From assembly GCA_023250195.1 (NCBI GenBank), contig JAHFBF010000002.1, positions 372,001 through 436,000 on the forward strand: a DNA stretch of 64,000 bases, read 5' to 3'. The position numbers were made by a program, and so were the translations under genes. The notes under the pieces are model-generated. The model worked only from the letters and a program-made list of their open reading frames with translations, was not told the origin of the DNA and made no database searches. How positions within the stretch are numbered: the stretch's first letter is position 1; every line of letters starts with the position of its first letter. Below are positions 10,095-21,236 of the stretch, piece after piece. The stretch comes from Candidatus Melainabacteria bacterium. Its GTDB lineage: Bacteria > Cyanobacteriota > Vampirovibrionia > 2-02-FULL-35-15.

Positions 10095-10895
10095 TTGAAA
10101 TCAGTTTTAGATCCACAAATAAAAAAAGATGAATTAATAATTAGTGGGAAAACTTTCCAATCAAGATTAATGATTGGAACCGGGAAATTTACAGATTTTA
10201 GAACTATGAATGAGGCTCACGAAAAATCCGGAGCTCAAATTATAACTGTAGCCATTCGAAGAGTAGATTTAAATGCTCCTGGACATGCCGGACTCTTAGA
10301 TCAAATTGATATGAATAAATATTGGATTTTACCAAATACGGCAGGATGCCAGACAAAAGAAGAAGCAGTAAGAGTAGCTAAACTTAGCCGTGAAATGGGA
10401 ATTAACAATTGGATTAAACTTGAAGTAATCCCGGATTCAAAATATCTTTTACCCGATCCAATTGCTACTTTTAAAGCTGCTCGTGAACTTATTGAAGATG
10501 GATTTGTAGTTTTACCTTACATAAATGCAGATCCTGTCTTAGCTAAAAGACTTGAAGAAATAGGTTGTGCTACTGTAATGCCGCTTGGTTCTCCAATAGG
10601 CTCAGGACAGGGGGTAAAATGTGCAGCAAATATTGAAATAATAATTAAACAATCCTCTGTGCCGGTTATAGTCGATGCAGGATTGGGCGTGCCTTCAGAA
10701 GCAGCACAAGTAATGGAAATGGGAGCAGATGCTATTTTAGTTAACACAGCAATTGCATGTGCAAAAAATCCTGCACAAATGGCAGAGGCTTTTAGACTTG
10801 GAGTAGAAGCTGGAAGAAAAGCATATCTTGCCGGAAGGATTCCTATAAAAGAATATGCTAGTGCTTCTAGTCAAAAAGAAGGTGTAGTACGGTAG
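10095..10895 (+). CDS. thiG: thiazole synthase
   Basis: [48 protein letters not shown]. Confidence 0.95.
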   Translation: MKSVLDPQIKKDELIISGKTFQSRLMIGTGKFTDFRTMNEAHEKSGAQIITVAIRRVDLNAPGHAGLLDQIDMNKYWILPNTAGCQTKEEAVRVAKLSREMGINNWIKLEVIPDSKYLLPDPIATFKAARELIEDGFVVLPYINADPVLAKRLEEIGCATVMPLGSPIGSGQGVKCAANIEIIIKQSSVPVIVDAGLGVPSEAAQVMEMGADAILVNTAIACAKNPAQMAEAFRLGVEAGRKAYLAGRIPIKEYASASSQKEGVVR

Positions 10896-10943
10896 AAGGC
10901 ACTTTAAAACCTGCCTATACATAGGCTAAGGAATAATTTGTAA

Positions 10944-10965
10944 GGGCAAACCGATGTGTTTGTCC
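10944..10965. repeat. short hairpin repeat GGGCAAAC-CGATGT-GTTTGTCC
   Basis: Inverted repeat between thiG and thiC. Confidence 0.75.
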
Positions 10966-10986
10966 AAATAAAAAAGGGGTAAATAA

Positions 10987-12345
<1,359 letters not shown>

Positions 12346-12529
12346 TCAATACAATACAATGCTTTACTAACAGTTAACTCATTATTAACTTACTATAAGA
12401 AAATGATGTAAATTAGCCATTATTAGTCTTTCACGCAACATATTAAAAAAATTTAATCTGCAATGTTTGACTTTTTAATTGCTCTTTAGAATTAATGATT
12501 GCTAGCATCAACTTAAGGTATTAAACAAG

Positions 12530-13627
12530 ATGTCTCTCGATAATAAAAGAATAGCTGGCAGTCCTTTCACTGTTAACAGGTTTCCAAGAATAAAGAACAC
12601 TGGTACCTCTCCTTCTGAAAAAGTTGCTGAAGAATTAACCTTTATAGATGATAAAACTGCATCAAAAAAACAAGAAGCAAGATACACTGCAGCTTATCAA
12701 GCTCACTACTTTCAAAGCAATATAACCAGCAAGAAACCAGATGATTACAATGACTACGAATATCAATACTACTCAGTATGGAAACTTATTAAAGAGCAAT
12801 ATTATGATGGAACATTCAATAATCAGGATTGGAATGTCTGGGAAAATGCTTTCAAAGACAAACTAAACTCAAGTAAAGATGTTGAACTAGCTGTTTCAAT
12901 CATGTTAAGCAGCCTGGGTGATGATTACAGTTACATGAAGCTAAAAAGTGAATTAACAACAACTTCCACGACTACTGGAGAGAAAGATATCTATGCAGCA
13001 ATATTGAAAGGAAATATAGGTTATATAAGAATAAAAAGAATGACAAATAAAACGTCCTATGATTTTACAGATCAATTAATTGGATTGTTAAATAAAAATG
13101 GATTAATAATTGATCTCAGAGATAACCCCGGGGGAACCCAGGATTCTGCTTTTTCTATATCAGAGTCATTATTACAAAACGATGCTATAGAAGGATACAA
13201 AGTAAATAAAGGAGATTATGTAGAAGAGATAAAAACCAGGCATGCAGGATTACCATGTAAAGGACCTATCATAATTTTAATCAACAGTAAAACAGCCAGT
13301 GCTGCTGAAATACTTACCGCTATACTAAGTGAAAATGATATAGCAATTTCAGTTGGTGAAAGAACTTTTGGTAAGAACACTATTCAACACTACAGTGATC
13401 ATCCGGAATTTTTTATCAGATATTCTGTAGCCAAATATTTGACTCCAAGTCATACTGATATAGAAGGCTTTGGAATAATTCCTGACTTAGAGGTAAAACT
13501 TAGCAAAGAATCCTTACGAGATAAAAACGGGCCTTGGTTTCACTATGGGACAGACATAAAAAATTGTGACAAAGACATACAATTAAATGCCGCTATAAAA
13601 CTATTAAGAACTCTTGTGTCCACTTAA
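12530..13627 (+). CDS. S41-family (C-terminal processing) serine peptidase, apparently lacking PDZ
   Basis: GNIGYIRIKRM, LIIDLRDNPGG, NSKTASAAEIL (Ser), GERTFGKNTIQ (Lys). Confidence 0.8.
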   Translation: MSLDNKRIAGSPFTVNRFPRIKNTGTSPSEKVAEELTFIDDKTASKKQEARYTAAYQAHYFQSNITSKKPDDYNDYEYQYYSVWKLIKEQYYDGTFNNQDWNVWENAFKDKLNSSKDVELAVSIMLSSLGDDYSYMKLKSELTTTSTTTGEKDIYAAILKGNIGYIRIKRMTNKTSYDFTDQLIGLLNKNGLIIDLRDNPGGTQDSAFSISESLLQNDAIEGYKVNKGDYVEEIKTRHAGLPCKGPIIILINSKTASAAEILTAILSENDIAISVGERTFGKNTIQHYSDHPEFFIRYSVAKYLTPSHTDIEGFGIIPDLEVKLSKESLRDKNGPWFHYGTDIKNCDKDIQLNAAIKLLRTLVST

Positions 13628-13749
13628 CCATTTACAGATTACATACATTAAGGGCAAATAAAACACAAAAAATCTATTTTATCTTTAAGGGATTTCTATA
13701 AAGAATAATGCTATTATTTTTAGAAATAGTTCTATAAACAAAAAATATT

Positions 13750-15174
13750 ATGGAAATTGGATTTTATGGAGCGGCGCAAACTGTAACTGGCTCCTTATTT
13801 GTAATCACTCTTAATAGTAGTCACAGTAAGAAAAAAATTCTTATTGACTCCGGGCTTTTTCAAGATGGCGGGATTATAAAACACAATCAACTGCCTGGAG
13901 ACTTAAAACCCGAAGAAATAGAAGCAGTATTATTGACTCATGCTCATCTTGATCACACTGGCAGGCTCCCAATACTAGTTGCAAATCCAAGCAAAACAAA
14001 AAGATTTGCAGGAGAAATCTTTGCAACAGCACCAACACAGGATCTGACTCAAATAGTCTTAAACGATTGTAGTTTTCTAATGGAAGAAGAAGTAGAGAGA
14101 CGAAAGAAAAAATATGGTGAAGATATTAAGCCACTCTATACTGAAGAACATGTTGCAAGAATAATGAGAAGATTTACTCAACCTGTCGAATATAATAAGC
14201 CTGTTGATATAATTCCTGGAGTTGTTAGAGCTACATATTTTAATGCCGGACATATTTTAGGAGCTAGTTCTATTCGTCTTGAAATAGATGATGGTAGAGC
14301 AAAAGTAATTACTTTCTCAGGTGATATAGGAAATGATGGCAAGCCTTTTATTGATGACCCAGTATTTCCACAAACTTCAGATTTTGTAGTAGAGGAATGC
14401 ACCTACGGTGACAGAAACCATAAACCAATAGATTTATCAACAGCAGAATTCTACAGCATTATTAGGGAGACCTTTAACAGGAGTGGAAATGTTTTTATAC
14501 CTGCATTTGCAATTGAAAGAACACAAGAAATTTTATATTTCATTAAACAGGGAATTAAATCTAATGAGATTCCAAAAGACACAAAAGTTTTTCTTGATTC
14601 ACCAATGGCTATTGAAGCCACAAGCGTTTTCAATCGTTACCCAGAATTTTACAGTCAAAAAGCACAGGAGCTTATAAGAAGTGGTTATAGTCTTTTTGAT
14701 TTTGAAACCCTGCAATTCTCAAGGACTCCTGCCGATTCAAAAGCAATAAATGAAGTAAAAGGAGGAGCAATAATCATTGCAGGATCAGGAATGTGCAATG
14801 GCGGCAGAATCCTTCACCATATGAAGCATAATTTAGGAAGAGAGGAGTGTAGCTTTATCTTCTTAAACTATGCTCCACCCGGATCTTTGCCCAGACAAAT
14901 AGTTGAGAAGAAATTCAGAGCAGGAAATGGTACAGAATATATTAGAATTTATGGATTTGATATTCCTATAAGAGCTCAAATCCATACAATTAATGGCTTT
15001 TCAGCTCATGCAGGACAAAGAAAACTTCTGGAATGGGCTGAACACACTGAAAATCCACAAAAAATATTTCTTGCCCATGGAAGTGAGAAGCCAATGCAAA
15101 CATTTGCCGGTGAGCTTAAGGCAAGAGGATTTAATGTAGAAATGCCTGAACAAAACCAAACATTCAGAATATAG
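13750..15174 (+). CDS. beta-CASP metallo-beta-lactamase RNA hydrolase (YSH1/CPSF-like)
   Basis: LTHAHLDHTG, FSGDIGN, AGSGMCNGGRILHH, FSAHAGQ, LAHGSEKPM. Confidence 0.92.
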   Translation: MEIGFYGAAQTVTGSLFVITLNSSHSKKKILIDSGLFQDGGIIKHNQLPGDLKPEEIEAVLLTHAHLDHTGRLPILVANPSKTKRFAGEIFATAPTQDLTQIVLNDCSFLMEEEVERRKKKYGEDIKPLYTEEHVARIMRRFTQPVEYNKPVDIIPGVVRATYFNAGHILGASSIRLEIDDGRAKVITFSGDIGNDGKPFIDDPVFPQTSDFVVEECTYGDRNHKPIDLSTAEFYSIIRETFNRSGNVFIPAFAIERTQEILYFIKQGIKSNEIPKDTKVFLDSPMAIEATSVFNRYPEFYSQKAQELIRSGYSLFDFETLQFSRTPADSKAINEVKGGAIIIAGSGMCNGGRILHHMKHNLGREECSFIFLNYAPPGSLPRQIVEKKFRAGNGTEYIRIYGFDIPIRAQIHTINGFSAHAGQRKLLEWAEHTENPQKIFLAHGSEKPMQTFAGELKARGFNVEMPEQNQTFRI

Positions 15175-15186
15175 AAATTATTCAAT

Positions 15187-15591
15187 CTACCGCAACATTC
15201 TATTTGCAATTTGAGAAATATATGGAATATTTGTATACTTGCCAAACAAAGAAGAAATCACACAATAAATAATAAGTGCAAGTAATCCATAGTGAAAGAT
15301 GGTTTGTAAAACACCATGAACAGCATGCAAAGCATCAGTTATAAGAGATGAAAGAGGAATCAATCCGATTATTTGAATAATAAGTGAGAACAAAATAGCA
15401 AATCCCTGAGGGATAAACATAAAAAGCAATCCGACAAAAATAGACTGGTAACAGTGAAATCGAATAAAATCTTTTTGATCAAAATAACTGCGTGAAGAGA
15501 TTAAAAGCCATATAAGTCCCCATATTCCTAACGTCAAGTAAGTTAGTCCAGCCCCAATCTTTTCTTTTACATCTGGTATTTGTGTCGGCAT
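15187..15591 (-). CDS. Tic20-like / DUF4870-like small membrane protein
   Basis: KIGAGLTYLTLGIWGLIWL ... FIRFHCYQSIFVGLLF; several TM helices. Confidence 0.55.
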   Translation of the reverse strand: MPTQIPDVKEKIGAGLTYLTLGIWGLIWLLISSRSYFDQKDFIRFHCYQSIFVGLLFMFIPQGFAILFSLIIQIIGLIPLSSLITDALHAVHGVLQTIFHYGLLALIIYCVISSLFGKYTNIPYISQIANRMLR

Positions 15592-15593
15592 TT

Positions 15594-16883
15594 CTATTTT
15601 TTCACCTTACTGCACTCACCGCATAAGATCTTAATCAATTCATTTATATTATTCCCACATTTCATTTCTTCTCTTGATGAAAGATTCTTTAATTTAAAGC
15701 TATTAGAACCTTTTTCTTCATCCAGATAAAACAATATAAAATTTAATTTTTTTTTCACAGCAGCATCAATTTGTTTTGAAAGATTTGGTGGATTAAAATT
15801 AATCTCAACATTAATCTTTAAATCTTTTTTTTGAATCTCTTTACAGAGCTCATCAGTAATCTTAAAAATATCTTCCTGATTACTAAGAATCATAATTGAC
15901 ATAGTATTATTTTCAGGTGGATCTACTACCAACAATAATCTTTCTATTCCCATTGCCCAGCCAAATCCTGGTGTAGCAGGCCCACCTAAAGATTCAACCA
16001 GAGCATCATATCTGCCACCTGCACAAATTGTAGATTGTCCTTTTAAGACATCACTTGTAGATTTAATTTCAAATACAAAATCATTGTAATAATCAAGTCC
16101 ACGAACAAGATTTGGATTTGTTATTATATTTTTTACACTTTTCTGATCTTTATATAATCCAAGCAGATTTTTAATTTCTTCCCACCTTTCAGATGAAACC
16201 TGAGACAAAAATTCAATTGGCTTTTTAGCACCCGCATAGATTTCCTGATCTTTTTTTACTTTACAATCAAGCATTCTAAGCGGGTTTTGCTCATATCGAC
16301 GCTTGCAATCATCACATAAATCACCTAAAAAACCTTTTGTATATTTTTGAAAATATTCTTTATAGGCTTTCCTTGAATCAGAGTCTCCCAAAGAATTTAT
16401 TTCAATCCTAAAATCAATGTTAAGCTCAGAAAAAAGTGAATGTAAAAAGTAAATTGACTCAACTTCACATGAAACATTATTACTCCCCAGGACTTCAGCA
16501 TCTATCTGGTGGAACTGCCTATAGCGGCCGGTTTGAGCTCTTTCATATCTAAACATTGGTCCATATGCCCAGAGTTTCACTGGCTTTGGCTCTCTATGCA
16601 AACCATTTTCAATAAACGATCGCAATATACCAGCAGTTGCTTCAGGGCGTAAAGTAAGAGAACGATCACTTCTATCCAGGAAAGTATACATTTCCTTATT
16701 AACAATATCCGAGCTTTCACCAGCGCTTCTTTGAAAAAGCTCAGTGTGTTCAAAAATTGGAATTGTAATTTCTTTGAATGAGTAATATTCTAAATGTTTA
16801 CGAGTAACATTAATTATATTTTGCCATTTATCAGAGTCTTTCGGCAAAATATCCTGAGTTCCACGTGGTGATTGATATTTCAT
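15594..16883 (-). CDS. hisS: histidyl-tRNA synthetase
   Basis: PRGTQDILP, LRPEATAGILRSFIE, FRYERAQTGRYRQFHQ, AGGRYDALVESLGG. Confidence 0.95.
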   Translation of the reverse strand: MKYQSPRGTQDILPKDSDKWQNIINVTRKHLEYYSFKEITIPIFEHTELFQRSAGESSDIVNKEMYTFLDRSDRSLTLRPEATAGILRSFIENGLHREPKPVKLWAYGPMFRYERAQTGRYRQFHQIDAEVLGSNNVSCEVESIYFLHSLFSELNIDFRIEINSLGDSDSRKAYKEYFQKYTKGFLGDLCDDCKRRYEQNPLRMLDCKVKKDQEIYAGAKKPIEFLSQVSSERWEEIKNLLGLYKDQKSVKNIITNPNLVRGLDYYNDFVFEIKSTSDVLKGQSTICAGGRYDALVESLGGPATPGFGWAMGIERLLLVVDPPENNTMSIMILSNQEDIFKITDELCKEIQKKDLKINVEINFNPPNLSKQIDAAVKKKLNFILFYLDEEKGSNSFKLKNLSSREEMKCGNNINELIKILCGECSKVKK

Positions 16884-16915
16884 ATGAATATCCTGACGTA
16901 AGATCTGAAAAATAT

Positions 16916-17440
16916 CTACCTAAGATGAAGCCTTTTAGTTACAAATTTCATGGTTATATAATAAAACGGCGCAAAAAGGGTATTTAAGGCAATTCCATTT
17001 AAGCCAACAAGCAAAGAACGATCAATAAGATTTATAGGATTATTAAAACTATACTGCCAGCCATTTAAGAAATCAACAGGAAAACTAATTAAAGAACAAA
17101 GTAAAATAAAAAATAAAAGCTCATCAGAAAAAAGATTTTTTACTAAAATACCTCCAAGTAAACCAAGCAAAGGGTAAGAAATGTAAAATACATGATCATA
17201 TAAAATATTTGCACTTAAAAAAGAGGAGATTATTCCAAATAAAGTCCCCATTAAAGGACCAAAAGATATTCCAATGAAAACTGAGCCTAAGAGTGTTAAA
17301 TTTGGCACTGTATCAAAATACATAAATCTGCTAAAGATTGAAATCTGTAAAACCCATGTAATTACAGCAATCAGAAAAACAAAAAAGTATTTAGGTGATT
17401 CTTTTCGGTTTTTGTTACTAATAAAGGTTACTTCAGACAT
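16916..17440 (-). CDS. mreD: rod shape-determining protein MreD-like membrane protein
   Basis: Multi-TM, ~174 aa, PNLTLLGSVFIGISFGPLMGTLFGIISSFL. Confidence 0.65.
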   Translation of the reverse strand: MSEVTFISNKNRKESPKYFFVFLIAVITWVLQISIFSRFMYFDTVPNLTLLGSVFIGISFGPLMGTLFGIISSFLSANILYDHVFYISYPLLGLLGGILVKNLFSDELLFFILLCSLISFPVDFLNGWQYSFNNPINLIDRSLLVGLNGIALNTLFAPFYYITMKFVTKRLHLR

Positions 17441-17522
17441 AAATATCCATCTATCGTATTATAATTTAAGATAAATTAACTATCCGAATACTGAAAGATT
17501 ATTAATGTTTTTACAAGATCCT

Positions 17523-17625
17523 AAGTGAAGGTTTGTCTTTATACGACAAACTGGAACGTTGTTAATAAACGACACTAAAAGCGAAATAATTTGCGTAGGC
17601 AAAAACCAAAGCAAATTATGGAGCG
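17523..17625 (-). repeat. two-hairpin structured repeat, copy A
   Basis: Reverse complement contains CGCTCC...AACGTTCCAGTTTGTCGTATAAAGACAAACCTTCACTT. Confidence 0.8.
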
Positions 17626-17671
17626 TTTACAAAAATGGATAGAAAACTGAAAATTAAAAAATGACTCTTAT

Positions 17672-17743
17672 TGGGGAGTCGCCAAGTGGTAAGGCATCGG
17701 GTTTTGGTCCCGACATTCGTGGGTTCGAATCCTACCTCCCCAG
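17672..17743 (+). tRNA. tRNA-Gln(TTG)
   Basis: TGGGGAG/CTCCCCA acceptor, anticodon loop TTTTGGT, T-arm GGGTTCGAATCC. Confidence 0.96.
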
Positions 17744-17783
17744 CTTTTATTGTCTATCTAAGTTATAATCGTACTTACTTGCA

Positions 17784-18281
17784 ATGAGAATAGAAAAAGC
17801 AACTCAAGCTGATGTGAGAGATATTGTTTCTTTAAATAAGCAATTTCATCTGGATGGTATTCCAGAGTTTAGATGGGATAAAGAATCATGGATTTCAAGT
17901 CAAATTGAAGATGGAAACTATCTTGTACTTAAAGTAGATCCCAAAACAATTTATGGTGCTGCTTGTGTACAACTAAACTCTGAATATGTAAAAAGTATGG
18001 GACACACTGACTCAGATGCTTATGTTGAAGCGATAGCGATTCATAAGGATAAACATAATTCAGGAATTATACTACCATTTATAAGAACTATAATTGATTT
18101 AGCAAAAAGTAGTGAAAAAGGTAAAGTGGTTGGAGAGTCATTTGTTGCTTACGAACATGATGATTTAATAAGAAAAGCAGGTTTTACTATTGGCGAAAAT
18201 CGGGAATGGTATGGTCATCAATATTTTGTGTTTTGGGCATCTGTATCTGATTTAGAAAGAAAATATAGGTTACGTAAATAG
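17784..18281 (+). CDS. GNAT-like N-acetyltransferase
   Basis: MRIEKATQADVRDIVSLNKQF; YVEAIAIHKDKHNSGI. Confidence 0.6.
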   Translation: MRIEKATQADVRDIVSLNKQFHLDGIPEFRWDKESWISSQIEDGNYLVLKVDPKTIYGAACVQLNSEYVKSMGHTDSDAYVEAIAIHKDKHNSGIILPFIRTIIDLAKSSEKGKVVGESFVAYEHDDLIRKAGFTIGENREWYGHQYFVFWASVSDLERKYRLRK

Positions 18282-18321
18282 TATAACTTTGTTAATAAGC
18301 AAACTTGTGGCTAATATTTTT

Positions 18322-18357
18322 CCTCAAAAAAGTTCTAAAATCGTCCCGCAAGCCCAG
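18322..18357 (+). repeat. dispersed intergenic motif (AAATCGTCCCGCAAGCCCAG), copy 1
   Basis: CCTCAAAAAAGTTCTAAAATCGTCCCGCAAGCCCAG; matches 22565-22600 and 28811-28837. Confidence 0.8.
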
Positions 18358-18360
18358 AAG

Positions 18361-19488
18361 TTAAAAAAACAATTGATATCTACTGCTAGTCCCTTGACCT
18401 GTTTTTTGTAAGAAACCTTTTTCTGTTAAAGCCTTTAAAGAATACTGAATGGTTCTTCTTGGTAGTTTTGTACTTTTTTCTAGTTCCATAACTTGAATTC
18501 TTTTTTCTGGACTTAATTTAAAACAGTTTAAAATCTTTAATGAAGTTTCAGACAATTTAATTAGATTTTTATATTTATTTCTATAGATATCAATATCATT
18601 TAACGATTCTGATATAACTTTGATGAAAAACCATGATAGTAACTCAAGATTATATTTTTTTGAATCTTGATAAAACTTACCATTTGACACTTTGTGCAGT
18701 ATTGAATAATACTCTGATCGCCTTTGTTCTATATGCCTGTCTATAGCAATTAAAGGTGTAATCGCTGACAAATATTTATTTTCTGATTGAAGCAGTGAAA
18801 GAATAAATAAGGCTCTTCCTAATCTTCCGTTTCCATCTTGGAATGGATGTATCGCTAGAAATCTAAAATTAAACTCACAGGCAACTAAAACAGGATGAGT
18901 ATACTCATTTATCGTCTTGTTATACCATGCCATCAAATCTGCCATTGCTGTTTTTGTTAAAATGCCTGGTGGCGAAGGTTCTAATACTACTTTTTCTTCT
19001 CCAGTTAAATGATTTATTGAAATAACTTTATTCGGAGAAGTTTTGTAATTTCCCCTATATCGATTAGCCTTTTCATAATATTTAAGCAAATCATTATGTA
19101 AGCCTCTTATTACAGATTCAGTTAATGGGAATATCTCATTATGCTGACTATATATAGTTAGCAAGACTTCCCTAGATCCTACAACTTCTTCTATACTTCT
19201 TTCTCTATCCTTAGAGAGTTTATTTAAAATGTATTCTTTTTTTGATTCAAATGCAGTAGTCTTACCATCTTTAGTAAGAGTAGTATCAACCCACTCTACT
19301 TCAATATCAGTTAGAACAGCATTTTCAATTCTTGTAGATGCACCTACATTGCTTATTAAAGCTTGCTTTTCAATATATTTTCTTTCTTCTAATTTTAAAT
19401 GCTTAATTTCATCATATTTTTCAATCAATGAAGCTTCCAGCTTCTTCAGTTCTTTTTCTAGCTTTAAGTTGAGTTCAAAAGAAATCAT
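18361..19488 (-). CDS. Fic/DOC-family protein with C-terminal winged-helix region
   Basis: HPFQDGNGRLGRA Fic motif; N-terminal STRIEN fits the (S/T)xxxE(G/N) inhibitory motif. Confidence 0.9.
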   Translation of the reverse strand: MISFELNLKLEKELKKLEASLIEKYDEIKHLKLEERKYIEKQALISNVGASTRIENAVLTDIEVEWVDTTLTKDGKTTAFESKKEYILNKLSKDRERSIEEVVGSREVLLTIYSQHNEIFPLTESVIRGLHNDLLKYYEKANRYRGNYKTSPNKVISINHLTGEEKVVLEPSPPGILTKTAMADLMAWYNKTINEYTHPVLVACEFNFRFLAIHPFQDGNGRLGRALFILSLLQSENKYLSAITPLIAIDRHIEQRRSEYYSILHKVSNGKFYQDSKKYNLELLSWFFIKVISESLNDIDIYRNKYKNLIKLSETSLKILNCFKLSPEKRIQVMELEKSTKLPRRTIQYSLKALTEKGFLQKTGQGTSSRYQLFF

Positions 19489-19494
19489 AATTCT

Positions 19495-19523
19495 AGTATA
19501 GGGGCTTGCGCAAGAATGCGCAA
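19495..19523 (-). promoter_or_regulatory. candidate fic promoter (-35 TTGCGC, 17 bp, -10 TATACT) overlapped by TTGCGCAA inverted repeats
   Basis: Minus strand: CTTGCGCATTCTTGCGCAAGCCCCTATACTAGAATTATG; another TTGCGCAA at 19541-19548. Confidence 0.6.
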
Positions 19524-19590
19524 GGTCTTACCCTAAATAGTTGCGCAATATTGCACGTTTTTTAATTAATCTATAAGTTAATCGTTTTAT

Positions 19591-19655
19591 TACTAAAAAT
19601 ATATGGTTTAATAGCTCTAAGTCTGGTTCTAACATCGTACACAGTCCCCAGTTTT
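19591..19655 (+). repeat. ~65-bp dispersed intergenic repeat, copy 1
   Basis: TACTAAAAATATATGGTTTA...CTGGTTCTAACATCGTACACAGTCCCCAG; similar to 26496 and 21031. Confidence 0.65.
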
Positions 19656-19701
19656 TTATAGGGTAAGTAAAACTAGGTTCTAATAATAAAGTAAATCTAA
19701 T

Positions 19702-20922
19702 TTGTTTGTGTTGATTGATGAAAAACAATATAAAAATATTTTACTTGCAACATGGCTTGGCTGGATATTTGATGGATTTGACAGCTCGCTTTATCCACTA
19801 GTAGCGAATCAAGCATTAAGTGAATTAATTGGCAAGAATAATTCTAATTTTGGACAAATTGCTTCAATTATATTAGCAATCTTTTTAATCGGATGGGCTC
19901 TAGGAGGATTTATTTTTGGTTACTTAGGAGATAGAATTGGTAGAGTAAAATCCCTTTCCTTTTCTATTCTTATATATGCTTTATTTACTGGCTTTTCAGG
20001 ACTAGCTTATTCTTGGATTGATCTTTCAATATTTCGTTTCTTTAGTGGAATAGGTATTGGAGGAGAATGGGCACTTGGTGTAGCTTTGCTTTCTGAATCA
20101 GTAAACTCTAAAAAACGGATAATGTCCACAGCATTATTAGCAACAGGTTTTCAATTAGGTTATATATTAGCACTAGTTGTGAATTTTTTATTTTTTCCTT
20201 TCGGATGGAGATTAATTTTCTTTATTGGAATTATCCCAGCATTGTTAGTATTTTTCATTCGAAAAAACATAAAAGAACCTACTGTATGGTCTTCAATTAA
20301 AGAAAAAAACACAAACGTGTTGGAAATATTTAAAAAAGAATATTCCTATAAATTATGGACAAGTTTTCTTTTAGGTACTACTTTAAGTGTTGGTGTATGG
20401 GGATGTTTGCTTTTTTGGTTTCCTCTTTGGATTGAGAGAACATTAAATGCTGGACAAGAAGGAAAAACAATTGCAACTTTAATATTAATGTCTAGCTGTG
20501 CCGTTGGTAATTACTTTGCAGGTTACTTATTTTTGAGATTTAAAAGAAAACCTATTTTCTTCATGTCATATTTAACCTGTTTCTTGATCGCTAGTTTTAT
20601 GTATTTTTCTTTTCACAAATATAGCCCTGCATTACTGATTTTTGTATCTGTACTTGGTTTTGTTGAAGGTATTATTCCGGCTGGTTTTGCAATTTATTTC
20701 CCAGAATTATTTCCAACAAAAATCAGGTCAACAGCTAAAGGCTTTTGTTTTAGTACTTCTAGAATTATTACTGTTTTTGGAGTTTTATATAGTGGATATC
20801 TGGTCCAGAAGTTTAGTGGAAACATAGGCTATGCAGCAGCTTCTATGTCTATTATATTTTTAATTGGTGCTATTATATCTTTGTTTATAAGGGAAACAGA
20901 GAAAATTACTTGTTTGGAATAA
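19702..20922 (+). CDS. MFS transporter; TTG start as given, could be a nearby GTG/TTG
   Basis: ~12 TM segments; GYLGDRIGRVKSL MFS motif. Confidence 0.88.
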   Translation: MFVLIDEKQYKNILLATWLGWIFDGFDSSLYPLVANQALSELIGKNNSNFGQIASIILAIFLIGWALGGFIFGYLGDRIGRVKSLSFSILIYALFTGFSGLAYSWIDLSIFRFFSGIGIGGEWALGVALLSESVNSKKRIMSTALLATGFQLGYILALVVNFLFFPFGWRLIFFIGIIPALLVFFIRKNIKEPTVWSSIKEKNTNVLEIFKKEYSYKLWTSFLLGTTLSVGVWGCLLFWFPLWIERTLNAGQEGKTIATLILMSSCAVGNYFAGYLFLRFKRKPIFFMSYLTCFLIASFMYFSFHKYSPALLIFVSVLGFVEGIIPAGFAIYFPELFPTKIRSTAKGFCFSTSRIITVFGVLYSGYLVQKFSGNIGYAAASMSIIFLIGAIISLFIRETEKITCLE

Positions 20923-21030
20923 TCTTTTTACTTATGTCCTTATGCTTTGATAAACCAAATCTGACACTGTGCAAAACAATAGCGCCAGGCATGGTGGGGT
21001 AAAATAATTTATGCAACTAACCTATCTTTT

Positions 21031-21095
21031 GGACTATAAATATATGGCTTATCCTGTACAATTTTAGTTCTAACGGTATCTACTACTATCAGAAA
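21031..21095 (+). repeat. ~65-bp dispersed intergenic repeat, divergent copy 3
   Basis: GGACTATAAATATATGGCTTATCCTG...TTAGTTCTAACGGTATCTACTACTATCAG. Confidence 0.5.
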
Positions 21096-21236
21096 ATTTA
21101 TGTGAACAAAAAGATTAATACCCTTAGATTTTAATTGGTTCTAGTTTTAGAAATTGTACCAATCTATCAACATTTAATTATATTGACTAAACTAAAAGGC
21201 ACACTTAAGCTATAAAATGTTATAGGTTTAAACCCT

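Noticed and set aside
19528-19728. 66-aa minus-strand ORF
   Set aside because: Lies over the dispersed repeat and the intergenic region upstream of fic; no coding signature.
18361-19728. Fic toxin-antitoxin pair
   Set aside because: No convincing antitoxin ORF next to fic; the inhibitory motif appears to be in the same protein.
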